In this document: positions 32,422 through 41,216 of the stretch, in pieces
Layout: every line of letters starts with the position of its first letter
Numbering within the stretch: the first letter of the stretch is position 1
NCBI GenBank assembly: GCA_948470755.1
Contig: CAOKPU010000001.1
Span: forward strand, 1-64,000
From: an uncultured Lachnospiraceae bacterium
GTDB taxonomy: Bacteria > Bacillota > Clostridia > Lachnospirales > Lachnospiraceae
Direction: 5' to 3'
DNA: 64,000 nucleotides
The notes under the pieces: generated by a model
What the model saw: only the letters and a program-made list of their open reading frames with translations
The model's database searches: none
Told to the model about the DNA's origin: nothing
Translations under genes and position numbers: made by a program

Positions 32422-32576
32422 TGTGAGAAGAAGTTCTAAAGCTCAACAGCAGTGGCTGTTTCGCCAAGAACTTCTACGACTTGCTTTGCAAGTCTTTCTC
32501 ACACCGAAAAATGCCTGGAATGCGGCATTTTTCATCAGGATTTGCGCCGCTGCGAAGCAGCGGCATGGAGGTGTAG
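32421..32576 (+). repeat. Family II repeat, second tandem copy
   Basis: The architecture is that of the first copy with different arms. AGAAGTTCT pairs with AGAACTTCT, GAAAAATGCC with GGCATTTTTC, CCGCTGC with GCAGCGG, all inside GTGTGAGA/TCTCACAC. An extra hairpin GACTTGC-TTT-GCAAGTC is present. The tail ATGGAGGTGTAG (32565-32576) gives the ribosome site of the AEC transporter. Confidence 0.85.
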
Positions 32577-32581
32577 GCTGT

Positions 32582-33493
32582 TTGGAACTTTCCGTTTTAA
32601 TAATGCAGATGTTGATTTTATTTCTTTTGATCCTTTGCGGGTATATATCCGGAAGGAGCCGGCTGTTAAAGAAGGAGGACATTCCCCTGTTGTCAAAAGT
32701 TGTATTGAATATAGGGATACCCGGCGTAGTCCTTTCTTCGGCGAGCGGAGAGGGACGATTGACTGTTTCCGAAGTTTTTCTTTATTTGGCGGGATTTTTT
32801 GCCTTTACTGTTTTTTGCGCGTTGCTTGCAAAGGCGACGGTAAAGTTATTGAGGATAAAGAGGGACAAGAGGCTGTATGAGTTCATGTATATGTTTTCAA
32901 ATGTTGGGTTTATCGGCCTGCCGGTGGTACAGGCGGTGCTGGGGGAAGAGGTGTTGGTATATGCTTTGCTTTTCCTGATCCCTAATAATTTATTGCTGTT
33001 TTCTTATGGAGAATATTTGATGCGGGATACAAAGGGGTTTGCGCTCAAAAGTTTTTTGAACCCTCCGATTATAGCGTCGCTCCTTGCAGTGGGTATTTGC
33101 CTCTTCCACATCCGCCTGCCTTATCCGGCTGCAAAAGCCGTATCGTATATGGGGAACATTACCACGCCGCTGGCGATGATTATTACCGGCGTTTCTTTAA
33201 ACGGGGCGCCGGTAAAGGAAATGGTAAAAAACAAAGAGCTATGGTTGTTTTTGGTTGTAAAGATGCTTCTGCTTCCCTTGGCGGGCTATGCGGTACTGCT
33301 TGTCTTCCGGCCGCCGGTTATGATGGTAAATATTCTGATTTTAATGATGGCGATGCCTGTCCCGTCTAATACGGTGGTTTATGCCAGCCTTTATCATAAG
33401 AATGTATCGCTGGCAAGCCAGGCTTCCGTACTGACAAGCCTTGTATGCGTGGCTACCATACCTGTCGTGTTTTCCGTGATATCGCTGCTTTAG
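32582..33493 (+). CDS. AEC-family (auxin efflux carrier-like) transporter
   Basis: The 303-residue membrane protein has about ten hydrophobic segments in two inverted halves, as in AEC permeases (LFLLILCGYISGRSRLLKKED, FSNVGFIGLPVVQAVLG, MPVPSNTVVYASLYH). Family members export or import small carboxylates such as malate. A longer frame begins at 32411 but would translate the upstream repeat. The repeat tail GGAGG (32567-32571) is ten bases from a TTG that begins MELSVLIMQMLILF, a typical AEC start, so TTG 32582 is chosen. Confidence 0.88.
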   Translation: MELSVLIMQMLILFLLILCGYISGRSRLLKKEDIPLLSKVVLNIGIPGVVLSSASGEGRLTVSEVFLYLAGFFAFTVFCALLAKATVKLLRIKRDKRLYEFMYMFSNVGFIGLPVVQAVLGEEVLVYALLFLIPNNLLLFSYGEYLMRDTKGFALKSFLNPPIIASLLAVGICLFHIRLPYPAAKAVSYMGNITTPLAMIITGVSLNGAPVKEMVKNKELWLFLVVKMLLLPLAGYAVLLVFRPPVMMVNILILMMAMPVPSNTVVYASLYHKNVSLASQASVLTSLVCVATIPVVFSVISLL

Positions 33494-33556
33494 TCCATAT
33501 TGCCGTCTGTTTCCTTAGCCTGTCTGAAAACAGCATAAAACTGTAACGGGTTCTCC

Positions 33557-33585
33557 TTGAAATCGCCGGTATGAAATAGTATACT
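33557..33585 (+). promoter_or_regulatory. Promoter of the SCP2-like gene
   Basis: TTGAAA (33557-33562), a 17-base spacer and TATACT (33580-33585), 43 bases before the start codon. Confidence 0.7.
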
Positions 33586-33628
33586 AAAAACAGGGAACAA
33601 AATGTTGTCCGGCAGAGAGGAGGAGCAA

Positions 33629-33970
33629 ATGACATACGAAGAAATAGTAGCAAATGTAAAGGCGGCATATGCGGACGCAGACGCGAGTAAAGTACCGGGG
33701 CATGTGGCTTTCCAGTTTAATATAACGGGAGAAGGGGAAGGCGCTTTTTATGTGGAGATTAAAGACGGCAAGGTCTATGTGGAGCCGTATGAATACCATG
33801 ACAGGGATATTCTGGTTACTGCAAATGCCGATACGATTATAGGGTTGGCCAACGGCAAAGTAGATCCGGTTAAGGCATATCTGATTGGCAAGCTTAAAGC
33901 GGAAGGGGATTTGGGAAAAGCCTCTTTTCTGAAACAGCTTTCCGATAAACCGGCAAAGAGGAAAAAATAA
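33629..33970 (+). CDS. SCP2 sterol-carrier-like small protein
   Basis: This 113-residue cytoplasmic protein has the SCP2 fold pattern: a first helix, VAFQFNITGEGEGAFYVEIKDG, VYVEPYEYHDRDILVTANAD, LANGKVDPVKAYLIGKLKAEGD. The family binds lipids or other hydrophobic ligands. The ATG at 33629 is preceded by AGGAGG. It has its own promoter and is followed by a stem-loop, so it may be independent of the large cluster, although it is the nearest gene upstream and in the same direction. Confidence 0.8.
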   Translation: MTYEEIVANVKAAYADADASKVPGHVAFQFNITGEGEGAFYVEIKDGKVYVEPYEYHDRDILVTANADTIIGLANGKVDPVKAYLIGKLKAEGDLGKASFLKQLSDKPAKRKK

Positions 33971-33973
33971 AAT

Positions 33974-34036
33974 AATGAGGATGCTTCAAAGAACGGGTTT
34001 CCGATTGACGGAATATTTTTGGAGCGTCCTCATGTT
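33974..34036 (+). terminator. Stem-loop after the SCP2-like gene
   Basis: ATGAGGATGCT pairs with AGCGTCCTCAT (one G-T pair) across a ~40-base loop, followed by GTTGTTT. The U tract is weak, so some read-through into the next cluster is possible. Confidence 0.45.
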
Positions 34037-34056
34037 GTTTATAAAGGGGAATGGTT

Positions 34057-35757
34057 ATGCCGATAACGTATGAAGAAAAAAGAGTGATTGATGCGGCGAT
34101 CACAAAAAAATTCTTAGAGGACAACAGAGATTTGGTAAATCGCCTTGTGAGGAATTTTGCAGTCCGGATGAATGCGGCAGGTTTCCGCTATTACTTGAAG
34201 GGCGGCAATGCCATCGCGCTGTTAAGCGGTGAGGATGCAGGCCATATCAACGGGGATTATGATTTCCAGCTCCAGCTTCCGGGAGAGGAATATACGGTTT
34301 GGGCAGAGATTTTTGACCAAAGGGACAGGGAGCTGATCCATATATTGAAGCATACCGTAGATGCTACGGCAGATGAGCCTGAGATAGGAGCTTTTCATAC
34401 GGAGTGCTTCCGGCCGGATGTAATAAGGGAAAGGGTTCGGCGCGAGAGGATTGACTTGGACGGTTTGGCTTATGTGGAAAGACATAACGATATTATGTGC
34501 ATCGGCAGAAGGTTTGGGGAAATGTCTTATATTGATGTTGCCAGGCATGGCAGAGGCGGCCGTATTGAGGAAAGAGGGCTTGTGGACGTCTCTGATATAC
34601 AATTCAGCGAAATGGGGGCCGGGTTTGGCCCATCGGTTTATGTCAATTATACAATCCCGGGTTTTATCCTTTATCGGCTGGTGTATAGCTGCCAGTATGA
34701 GATGGACGGGGAGAGGTTTAACCTGAAATCGGAAATTATCGATTTGAGCATCCCACGGTTGGGCAGTGCGGAGGTGCATATATCGCAGGAGGGCGTGGTA
34801 ACGCATTTCAGGAATTCCGGCCTGCAGGAATATCCGTTCCGGATTCCCGGATGGGGATATCACCTTTATGAAAATATTAATCTCTTGCAGGAGATTGTAT
34901 TAGGAGTCAGTGGAAGCCCCCATAAAAGGCAGAAGCGGATCGACAGGCTGCAGATGGCGCTGGAAGTATTGGAAAGGGCGAATAACCGGAGGGGAAGGCC
35001 CCGTCTGGAAAATATTCTGCAAGAGAGAATCAGGGAACCTTCCAACAACAATACGCATGAAGGGCCATATGGGGAGATTTTGGGCTATTTTGGGGCGTTG
35101 GCGTATAATGTATCGGATTACCGGAATGCATATCTTAGGGCTGCAATAGAAGGGGCAAGGCATAGTATTTATAATAATATAGTCAGTTACTACAATAATT
35201 TGTGTACCCGGTGGGGGCGGCGGTACGGGGATTGGGAAAGGGTTGTTTATTTTAAAACGGATCCCGGGATCGATCTGACTTACCGGGCGGCCAATGAAGT
35301 AAAAAGGTGTGCTTCGCGGTTTATAGCAGGATATACACGTTTCAGCAATGAACATCCGGGCGTTAGGATCGGGATGCGGGAGGGGGTGGATTATCAGTAT
35401 ATTTCACCGCTGCTTGCAGGAGAGGAAACTGCGTTTCCGTTTGATTATCTGGTGGTGCGGATTGTGGCAAAACCTCTTGGGGGAGGAATGGATCTTTATG
35501 AAGGGTTCAAAGTATTTTGCCAAAGATCCACAGGATCCCGGTTTATGGATTATGGGAATGCCTTTACATGTACTATAAATGAGGCCGGGGATGTCCGCCG
35601 CAGAGTTAAGCGGATATATACGGCGCTTTTCCAGAGGTATGCCGGAGAAGAGCTTCCGGCTGCGGAAGCGCATTTGGAAGAATTCCTGGTGCAGAGCATT
35701 CTGGAATCCCAGCGCTGCCCGCTGGCGGAAGTTATCCAGAGGATAGAAGAGGAATGA
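34057..35757 (+). CDS. Nucleotidyltransferase-fold-like protein of unknown function, first gene of the large cluster
   Basis: The protein has 566 residues. Near the N-terminus YYLKGGNAIALL (Gly-Gly at about 49-50) is followed 16 residues later by GDYDFQL (Asp67, Asp69), the G-G...D-x-D pattern of the DNA-polymerase-beta-like nucleotidyltransferase superfamily. The rest (about 110-566) is unrecognised, soluble and rich in Arg and aromatic residues (SIYNNIVSYYNNLCTRWGRR). No signal peptide or membrane segment. The ATG at 34057 is chosen over one two codons upstream because the ribosome site GGGGA needs the spacing. It starts 31 bases before the DUF6603 gene. Transferase activity is a hypothesis. 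Confidence 0.6.
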   Translation: MPITYEEKRVIDAAITKKFLEDNRDLVNRLVRNFAVRMNAAGFRYYLKGGNAIALLSGEDAGHINGDYDFQLQLPGEEYTVWAEIFDQRDRELIHILKHTVDATADEPEIGAFHTECFRPDVIRERVRRERIDLDGLAYVERHNDIMCIGRRFGEMSYIDVARHGRGGRIEERGLVDVSDIQFSEMGAGFGPSVYVNYTIPGFILYRLVYSCQYEMDGERFNLKSEIIDLSIPRLGSAEVHISQEGVVTHFRNSGLQEYPFRIPGWGYHLYENINLLQEIVLGVSGSPHKRQKRIDRLQMALEVLERANNRRGRPRLENILQERIREPSNNNTHEGPYGEILGYFGALAYNVSDYRNAYLRAAIEGARHSIYNNIVSYYNNLCTRWGRRYGDWERVVYFKTDPGIDLTYRAANEVKRCASRFIAGYTRFSNEHPGVRIGMREGVDYQYISPLLAGEETAFPFDYLVVRIVAKPLGGGMDLYEGFKVFCQRSTGSRFMDYGNAFTCTINEAGDVRRRVKRIYTALFQRYAGEELPAAEAHLEEFLVQSILESQRCPLAEVIQRIEEE

Positions 35758-35788
35758 AAGAGAAAATGTATCGGGGGATAAGGATAAA

Positions 35789-38700
35789 ATGGCAAAAAAG
35801 GTTATTTCGGGGGAAATAGATTCTATTTTCGCTTTGCTTCAAAAAAGCACGGAAGAGTGTGCATTAAAGGACATTTTTCCCGGCCTGCCGGGGTATTATA
35901 AGGAGGAAGAGTGGGATTCGGGCCGGCCTGAGGAGGGAATGCCGTTCCATCGCTGCCTTTCGGATTTGGTTCTCTATAATCTGGAGTTTCCCCGGGAGCC
36001 GTCTGAAAACAGTATTTTATTTTATGGGGAATTAAAAATCCTTCCGGATTTCCTGCAGGAGTCAGCCTGCTATAAAGAAATTGCAGACATCCGCAGGATT
36101 CTGTGCCGTATTGCCCAGGATGAATACGGCGAGATTGTTTTTACGGGCATTTATCAGGATTTGCAAGGCGTATCTATACAAGTATCTTCCCTGAGCTTTG
36201 TGGTGGAAGGCTTTCAATTTTTCAGTGGGACGACCGAGGAAACCCGTTTTTTGCCCGGGTTTGTATATAGTTGTTCCTTTCTGTCGCATCAAACGAAAAC
36301 AGGCGTTATGGTGAACCAGACGCTGGGGAATGGGCATTATTCGATGGCGGGGGATTTTTCATCATGTGAAGAATGCGCGCTGGAGCAGATATTTTCTATG
36401 TTCCAAATAAGAGATGTCGAGATCGGGGATTATCTGCCGGAAGGATTTGCCCGCTCTGTCTTTGAGCATTTGAAGCTAAAAGAAGTCTTTATCGATTCCA
36501 CAAAGGAGTCCATACATGTCTTCACGGCAGAACTGACCTCAAGCCATGCTTTGACGGCTGCGTCGGGTAAGATTACATTCACCCCAGGCATTTGCCTTAG
36601 CGTAAATGATTGCTTTGCTTCAAGCATATTGAGTTTTTATGCCTATGGGGAATTCCAAATCGGCAAAAGCCTATATGAAATCTATGTGAACCCGGGACGG
36701 ATGGAGATCGGCTTCGGATTAAAAGAAGGCAGCCGTCTTGATTTTGCTGCGGTATCAGGACTGTTTCTTAAGACGGAACTGCCCAAGCTTACGTTTGACC
36801 GGCTGTCCGCCAGTATTGGTTTTGGCTTGGATCAATATATATTTGAGCTGGGGGCAAATGATGTGCTGCATTTTGATATTGGCCAAAAGGAACTGGCTTT
36901 AGAAAAAATATTTCTTCAAGTCGCATATCGTTCCGGCAGTTTTTCCGTTTCATTGACGGGCAGCATGTCCATCTGTAAAACAGGCTTTGAAGTCTCCGGT
37001 AGTTATTTTGGGGGTGGGAATTATCGTTTTGCGTGCTGCATTACAGATAATATGAATTTTCATTTGTCGGATTTATTCCATGATTTTTTTGGCAGCGGTT
37101 GTTTCTTATCGGAAAATTTTGATTTTGTGATATCTTCCCTCGTTTTTAACTGTGATCTGCAAAAGGATCCTTCTTTCCGCTTTGCTGTTTCTGCAGGATT
37201 TAGCGGCAGCGATGAAACTTTAAAAAAGCTGTTTGCCGTTATTACGAATGTCAGGACGGTATCGGTAAAACAGGAAGGGATCTGGAGCCATTCCATTGAT
37301 ATCGCATGTATCCTGGAGATAGGGGAGGGCCAGGCGATAAGTTGCACGTACCGGTACGATAGTAAGTCCGCAGAGCATGAGAATGTAATTTCCTTATCTT
37401 ACCGGCCCAAAATACCTGAGGATATGATAACTTTTGAGGATCTGCTGTATGCGGTGGGATTTACGGATATAGAGGAAAGCTGGAGTTTTATTACGCATAT
37501 GGGAATCAGCCATGCGGAACTTGCTTATGACTTCGGGAAGAAAAGATTTACGGGCAGCGTACAAATGAATTCCGGCGGAGGGATAGAGATATCCATTGAT
37601 TTTGGAGAGCAGGCCGGATACCGTATCGCAGCTTCCCTGGGCATAGGGATTTCCTTTGCAAGCCTTCCGGTAGTAGGCGGTCTTGCAAATCAATTTTCTA
37701 TAAAGAAAGAAGATTTTGGGGTGAGGGACATCAAGGTCTATGCCCTTTCGGTTCCCGACAGATCAAAAGAAATACCGGCGGGGGTCAGGATGGAGTTTAC
37801 TGTTTTGGGAAGCAGCCGGCAGTGGCAGATTTATGAGGCCGGGGAAGAAGGCCCTCCAGAGAGGCGGGATGCCGCCAGAGGAGGAGGGCTACCGATCAAG
37901 AGGAATCCGACGGCAGCGGGCAATTCCGCTTCCCCTAAAGTATTCTGGCTTAAGATAGAGAAATCCATGGCTGTTTTTTCGCTGCATAGGATTGGGTTCA
38001 GTCTGGAAGAAAAATATCTTACGCTTCTGATGGATGCTTCATTAAATGCCAATCCGTTGCGGTTTGACTTGTTCGGGGCCGGGGCCGGCGTCTCTATGAC
38101 GGATTTTGGGATGCGGTTTGCCCTTTCCGGATTTGGGATTTCTTATACGGGCAAGGGGCTTGGGATAAGCGGGAGCCTGATGAAAAACGGAGATGCTTAT
38201 ACGGGGCTTTTGATGATACAGACAAAGCCGTTTTCCTTGTCGGCATCTGTAGAATACAAAAAGGGCGGTTATCTGTTTGCTTATGGGATAATTTCTGCTG
38301 ATATCGGAGGCGCGCCTGCTTTTTATGTGAAAGGTCTGGCTTTGGGGTTCGGATATAATAAGAGGCTGGTGATGCCGGACATCGAGGGGGTGGCGGATTA
38401 TCCGTTGATCAAAGCGGCGGCGGGAAGGATCGATGAGGGCGGGATGCTTGCGGAATTGGGACAATATATAAAAGATGAAAGCGGGCAGAGGTTCTTAGTT
38501 TTTGGGATTAAATTCAGTACATTTGAAATCGCATTAAGCTTTGTGCTTGTGTCAGTGAGCTTCGGCAATCACGTGGAAGTCGGCGTGCTGGGGATTTCGG
38601 ATATTACGATGCCTCCTATGTGCGGTGGGGATAAAAAAGTGCAGCCGATTGCCCATGCGCAGCTTGCGCTGAAAGCTCAGGTGAAGCCGGAAGAAGGGTT

Positions 38701-40021
38701 TTTAGGGATAGAGGCCAGATTGACTTCCGAATCTTACATCCTTTCCAGGGATTGCCATTTGACAGGGGGGTTTGCCTTCTTTATGTGGTTTGGGGGGATA
38801 CATGCAGGCGACTTTGTTATATCGCTGGGAGGATATCATCCAAAATATGAAAAAAATAAACCGGCGCATTATCCCAATGTGCCTCGTGTTGGGTTTCATT
38901 GGAATATTGGGGATGCCGTAAATATTACAGGCGAAGCCTATTTTGCACTGACGCCGAGTACGATGATGGCCGGCGGGAGGCTGAGCATGACTTATACGCT
39001 CGGCAATTTAAAGGCGTATTTTATTGCGAAGGCGGATTTCCTCATCGGATGGAAGCCGTTTCACTATGATATTGAAATCAGCGTCACATTGGGGGCTTCA
39101 TACCGTTTGAAATTGTGGTTTATTTCCAAAACAATTACCGTGGAGCTGGGGACGGATCTTCATATTTGGGGGCCGGATTTTTCGGCGGTTGCGACTATAA
39201 AAATATGGGTCCTTTCTTTTCATGTCAACATCGGCGCAAATGCTCCCAATGAGGTTGAGGAACTGGATTGGCGGAAGTTCTGCGAATCATTTCTGCCGGA
39301 CGGAAACGGGAAAAAAGTGAGGTCAGGATCGCTAAGGGCGGGGGAGATGGAGGCGGGGCCTTTGAAAATCGTCCTGACCAATGGATTAAACGGAAAGATT
39401 AAGATCGGTCAGGAGGAGTTTTATACTGTGTCTAAAAATGGGGTCACAATCTCCGTTGAGTCTGCAGTGCCGATAAGCGATGCACGCCTGAACGGAGATA
39501 AAGTAGGATTCTCCCCTGCATCTGTGAAGGTAAAGCCTATGGGGAAAAAGGGGGATAAACTGGAAACCGGTTTTACGGTAGCGGTAACGGATGAGAGAGG
39601 AAAAACGGCAGCATTTCATGGTTCGGTTATCCGCAGGAACCTGCCTTCCGCATTATGGGGCGGGGAGGAGGAGCTTGTCCGGGATGTTCCCTGTGGTATG
39701 GAAATTTATTCCCACAAGCCGGAGATTACGATATTCCCGGAAAAAAATGATATTTCCCTTGAGGATTTGTATCAGAAGGGGACAAAAAAGATTGAGAATG
39801 CTTTTACTTATATGAAGCAGCCGGGCTGCGTGGATTATACGGATAGGGAGACGGTCGCTGTTTTTGGAAGAACGGTCAACTCGGCTGGGGTAGAGCGGGA
39901 GCGAAGGGAATTCTTAAAAGGTTTGGGAGTGGAATTGACCCGGGAGATTTCCCTTGCCAAATATGCGGCCGAAGCCGACGATTATTTTGATGAGGAGGTA
40001 CTCATACCGGTTTATGGATAA
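35789..40021 (+). CDS. Giant DUF6603-domain protein
   Basis: This 1410-residue protein has long runs of alternating-residue beta strands across most of its length. Recognisable DUF6603 segments are APAFYVKGLALGFGYNKRLV (about 845-865), YPLIKAAAG, GEAYFALTPSTMMAGGRLSM, FLIGWKPFHYDIEI and DLHIWGPDFSA. No signal peptide or membrane helix is present. The C-terminal 200 residues differ (HDF-like unknown, ending in acidic residues). DUF6603 proteins are large and functionally uncharacterised. The repeated amphipathic strands suggest an extended beta structure such as a groove or solenoid. Its stop overlaps the start of the next gene, so the cluster is one translation unit. Confidence 0.85.
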   Translation: MAKKVISGEIDSIFALLQKSTEECALKDIFPGLPGYYKEEEWDSGRPEEGMPFHRCLSDLVLYNLEFPREPSENSILFYGELKILPDFLQESACYKEIADIRRILCRIAQDEYGEIVFTGIYQDLQGVSIQVSSLSFVVEGFQFFSGTTEETRFLPGFVYSCSFLSHQTKTGVMVNQTLGNGHYSMAGDFSSCEECALEQIFSMFQIRDVEIGDYLPEGFARSVFEHLKLKEVFIDSTKESIHVFTAELTSSHALTAASGKITFTPGICLSVNDCFASSILSFYAYGEFQIGKSLYEIYVNPGRMEIGFGLKEGSRLDFAAVSGLFLKTELPKLTFDRLSASIGFGLDQYIFELGANDVLHFDIGQKELALEKIFLQVAYRSGSFSVSLTGSMSICKTGFEVSGSYFGGGNYRFACCITDNMNFHLSDLFHDFFGSGCFLSENFDFVISSLVFNCDLQKDPSFRFAVSAGFSGSDETLKKLFAVITNVRTVSVKQEGIWSHSIDIACILEIGEGQAISCTYRYDSKSAEHENVISLSYRPKIPEDMITFEDLLYAVGFTDIEESWSFITHMGISHAELAYDFGKKRFTGSVQMNSGGGIEISIDFGEQAGYRIAASLGIGISFASLPVVGGLANQFSIKKEDFGVRDIKVYALSVPDRSKEIPAGVRMEFTVLGSSRQWQIYEAGEEGPPERRDAARGGGLPIKRNPTAAGNSASPKVFWLKIEKSMAVFSLHRIGFSLEEKYLTLLMDASLNANPLRFDLFGAGAGVSMTDFGMRFALSGFGISYTGKGLGISGSLMKNGDAYTGLLMIQTKPFSLSASVEYKKGGYLFAYGIISADIGGAPAFYVKGLALGFGYNKRLVMPDIEGVADYPLIKAAAGRIDEGGMLAELGQYIKDESGQRFLVFGIKFSTFEIALSFVLVSVSFGNHVEVGVLGISDITMPPMCGGDKKVQPIAHAQLALKAQVKPEEGFLGIEARLTSESYILSRDCHLTGGFAFFMWFGGIHAGDFVISLGGYHPKYEKNKPAHYPNVPRVGFHWNIGDAVNITGEAYFALTPSTMMAGGRLSMTYTLGNLKAYFIAKADFLIGWKPFHYDIEISVTLGASYRLKLWFISKTITVELGTDLHIWGPDFSAVATIKIWVLSFHVNIGANAPNEVEELDWRKFCESFLPDGNGKKVRSGSLRAGEMEAGPLKIVLTNGLNGKIKIGQEEFYTVSKNGVTISVESAVPISDARLNGDKVGFSPASVKVKPMGKKGDKLETGFTVAVTDERGKTAAFHGSVIRRNLPSALWGGEEELVRDVPCGMEIYSHKPEITIFPEKNDISLEDLYQKGTKKIENAFTYMKQPGCVDYTDRETVAVFGRTVNSAGVERERREFLKGLGVELTREISLAKYAAEADDYFDEEVLIPVYG

Positions 40022-41201
40022 GCAAGATGGTAAAATGAAATTGATTGGATTTTTCAATCCTATATTGGGCAGCGGCAGGCATAAGATCGAAGTGACGCAA
40101 GAGGTGAGATGCCCCGCGGAGGATGCTTTTGAAAAAACGGAATATTTTTATGTTGCTTCAAGGGCGTATACTCTGGAGGCGGACGCTGTTTTCAGCATTT
40201 CCCCGTCGGAGAATGAGTGCGGCGATTTTTCCAGGCAGATACCCTTTATCACATTGAAGAATGAAACGTTGCCATGGGAATATAAGATAGCGGATGAGGT
40301 AAACGGCGTGCCTGTACCGTGGATGGCGTTAATCGTGATCGCTGACGGCGAGGAGGCGGAGGAAGCCGATATAACGGTGGAAGGATTGTTGGATCATAGG
40401 CCGCCGGATGTATTTTTTCCTGATAAGTCTTTGTTGCCGAAGGTAACGATAGAAAAAGGTACGGATTGTTGTCATGTGTTGGATCTGCCAAGACAGTTGT
40501 ATTTGTCCATTATGCCTACTTTTGAAGAAATGACTTATCTGACCCATGGGAAAAGGGTGGATTTGGCGGATGCCGAAGATAAAGTGACGGCAATGAACGG
40601 GGATTTTTCGGTAGTTATGGCAAACCGTTTTATTCCCACAGGGGAAAAGGAACTGCAAAAAAGCACGGTTCATCTCGTATCCATGCTGGGGATGCCGGAA
40701 AAGATACCGGATGGATATGAGAAAATCCGTCTCGTGTCGCTTCATCGTTTTGCGGTTTTTTCCGCTCGTGACCAGTCGGAAACATTTGGGCAGTTGATTG
40801 AGAAATTAAGCCGGAATACGGGAGTGGTGGGGTTTGATCAGGGCAATGAAGTTTTGAGGAAATGTTATGTGCCTAAAAAGCATTATACGAGGACAGGGGA
40901 AATGACGTATTCCCTTTATCGTTCCCCGCTCATACCCTATGAGGGTAAGGAAGGCCATATCAGTTCTAAATACACGGCGGACGGATATCTTATTTATGAT
41001 CCGGAAAAAGGCGTATTTGATGTTTCTTACGCCGCAGCTTTTCAGATGGGGCGGCTGGTTGCCCTAAGCCGTAAGCCGGAGGGGGAGTTAATGGCTTCTT
41101 ACCGGAAAAAACAGAAGCTGAAAGCACATCGGAAGCTGTTGAAGGAAAATCTGGAGCCGGTGGATATTTATAAGGCAGTGAAGAATATGCCTGGAATGTA
41201 A
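40014..41201 (+). CDS. Unknown cluster protein, 395 residues
   Basis: I do not recognise a family. The protein is soluble, mixed alpha/beta. The N-terminal third looks beta-rich (MKLIGFFNPILGSGRHKIEV, EYFYVASRAYTL), and the C-terminal tail is basic and helical (YRKKQKLKAHRKLLKENLE). No signal peptide. The ATG at 40014 overlaps the DUF6603 stop by eight bases and lies 14 bases from GAGGAGG. A later ATG (40035) is an alternative. Overlap points to co-translation and perhaps a physical partner of the DUF6603 protein. Confidence 0.7.
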   Translation: MDKQDGKMKLIGFFNPILGSGRHKIEVTQEVRCPAEDAFEKTEYFYVASRAYTLEADAVFSISPSENECGDFSRQIPFITLKNETLPWEYKIADEVNGVPVPWMALIVIADGEEAEEADITVEGLLDHRPPDVFFPDKSLLPKVTIEKGTDCCHVLDLPRQLYLSIMPTFEEMTYLTHGKRVDLADAEDKVTAMNGDFSVVMANRFIPTGEKELQKSTVHLVSMLGMPEKIPDGYEKIRLVSLHRFAVFSARDQSETFGQLIEKLSRNTGVVGFDQGNEVLRKCYVPKKHYTRTGEMTYSLYRSPLIPYEGKEGHISSKYTADGYLIYDPEKGVFDVSYAAAFQMGRLVALSRKPEGELMASYRKKQKLKAHRKLLKENLEPVDIYKAVKNMPGM

Positions 41202-41216
41202 AAGGGGGATGATCTT

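Noticed and set aside
32285..32576. Tandem hairpins as rho-independent terminators
   Set aside because: No T run follows any stem, and translation of the next gene starts from the tail.
32411..32581. Upstream 57-codon extension of the AEC transporter
   Set aside because: It is translated repeat sequence with arms of hairpins; the TTG at 32582 has a good ribosome site and gives the family's normal N-terminus.
33602..33628. Nine-codon upstream extension of the SCP2-like protein
   Set aside because: AGGAGG lies inside it, properly spaced for the ATG at 33629.
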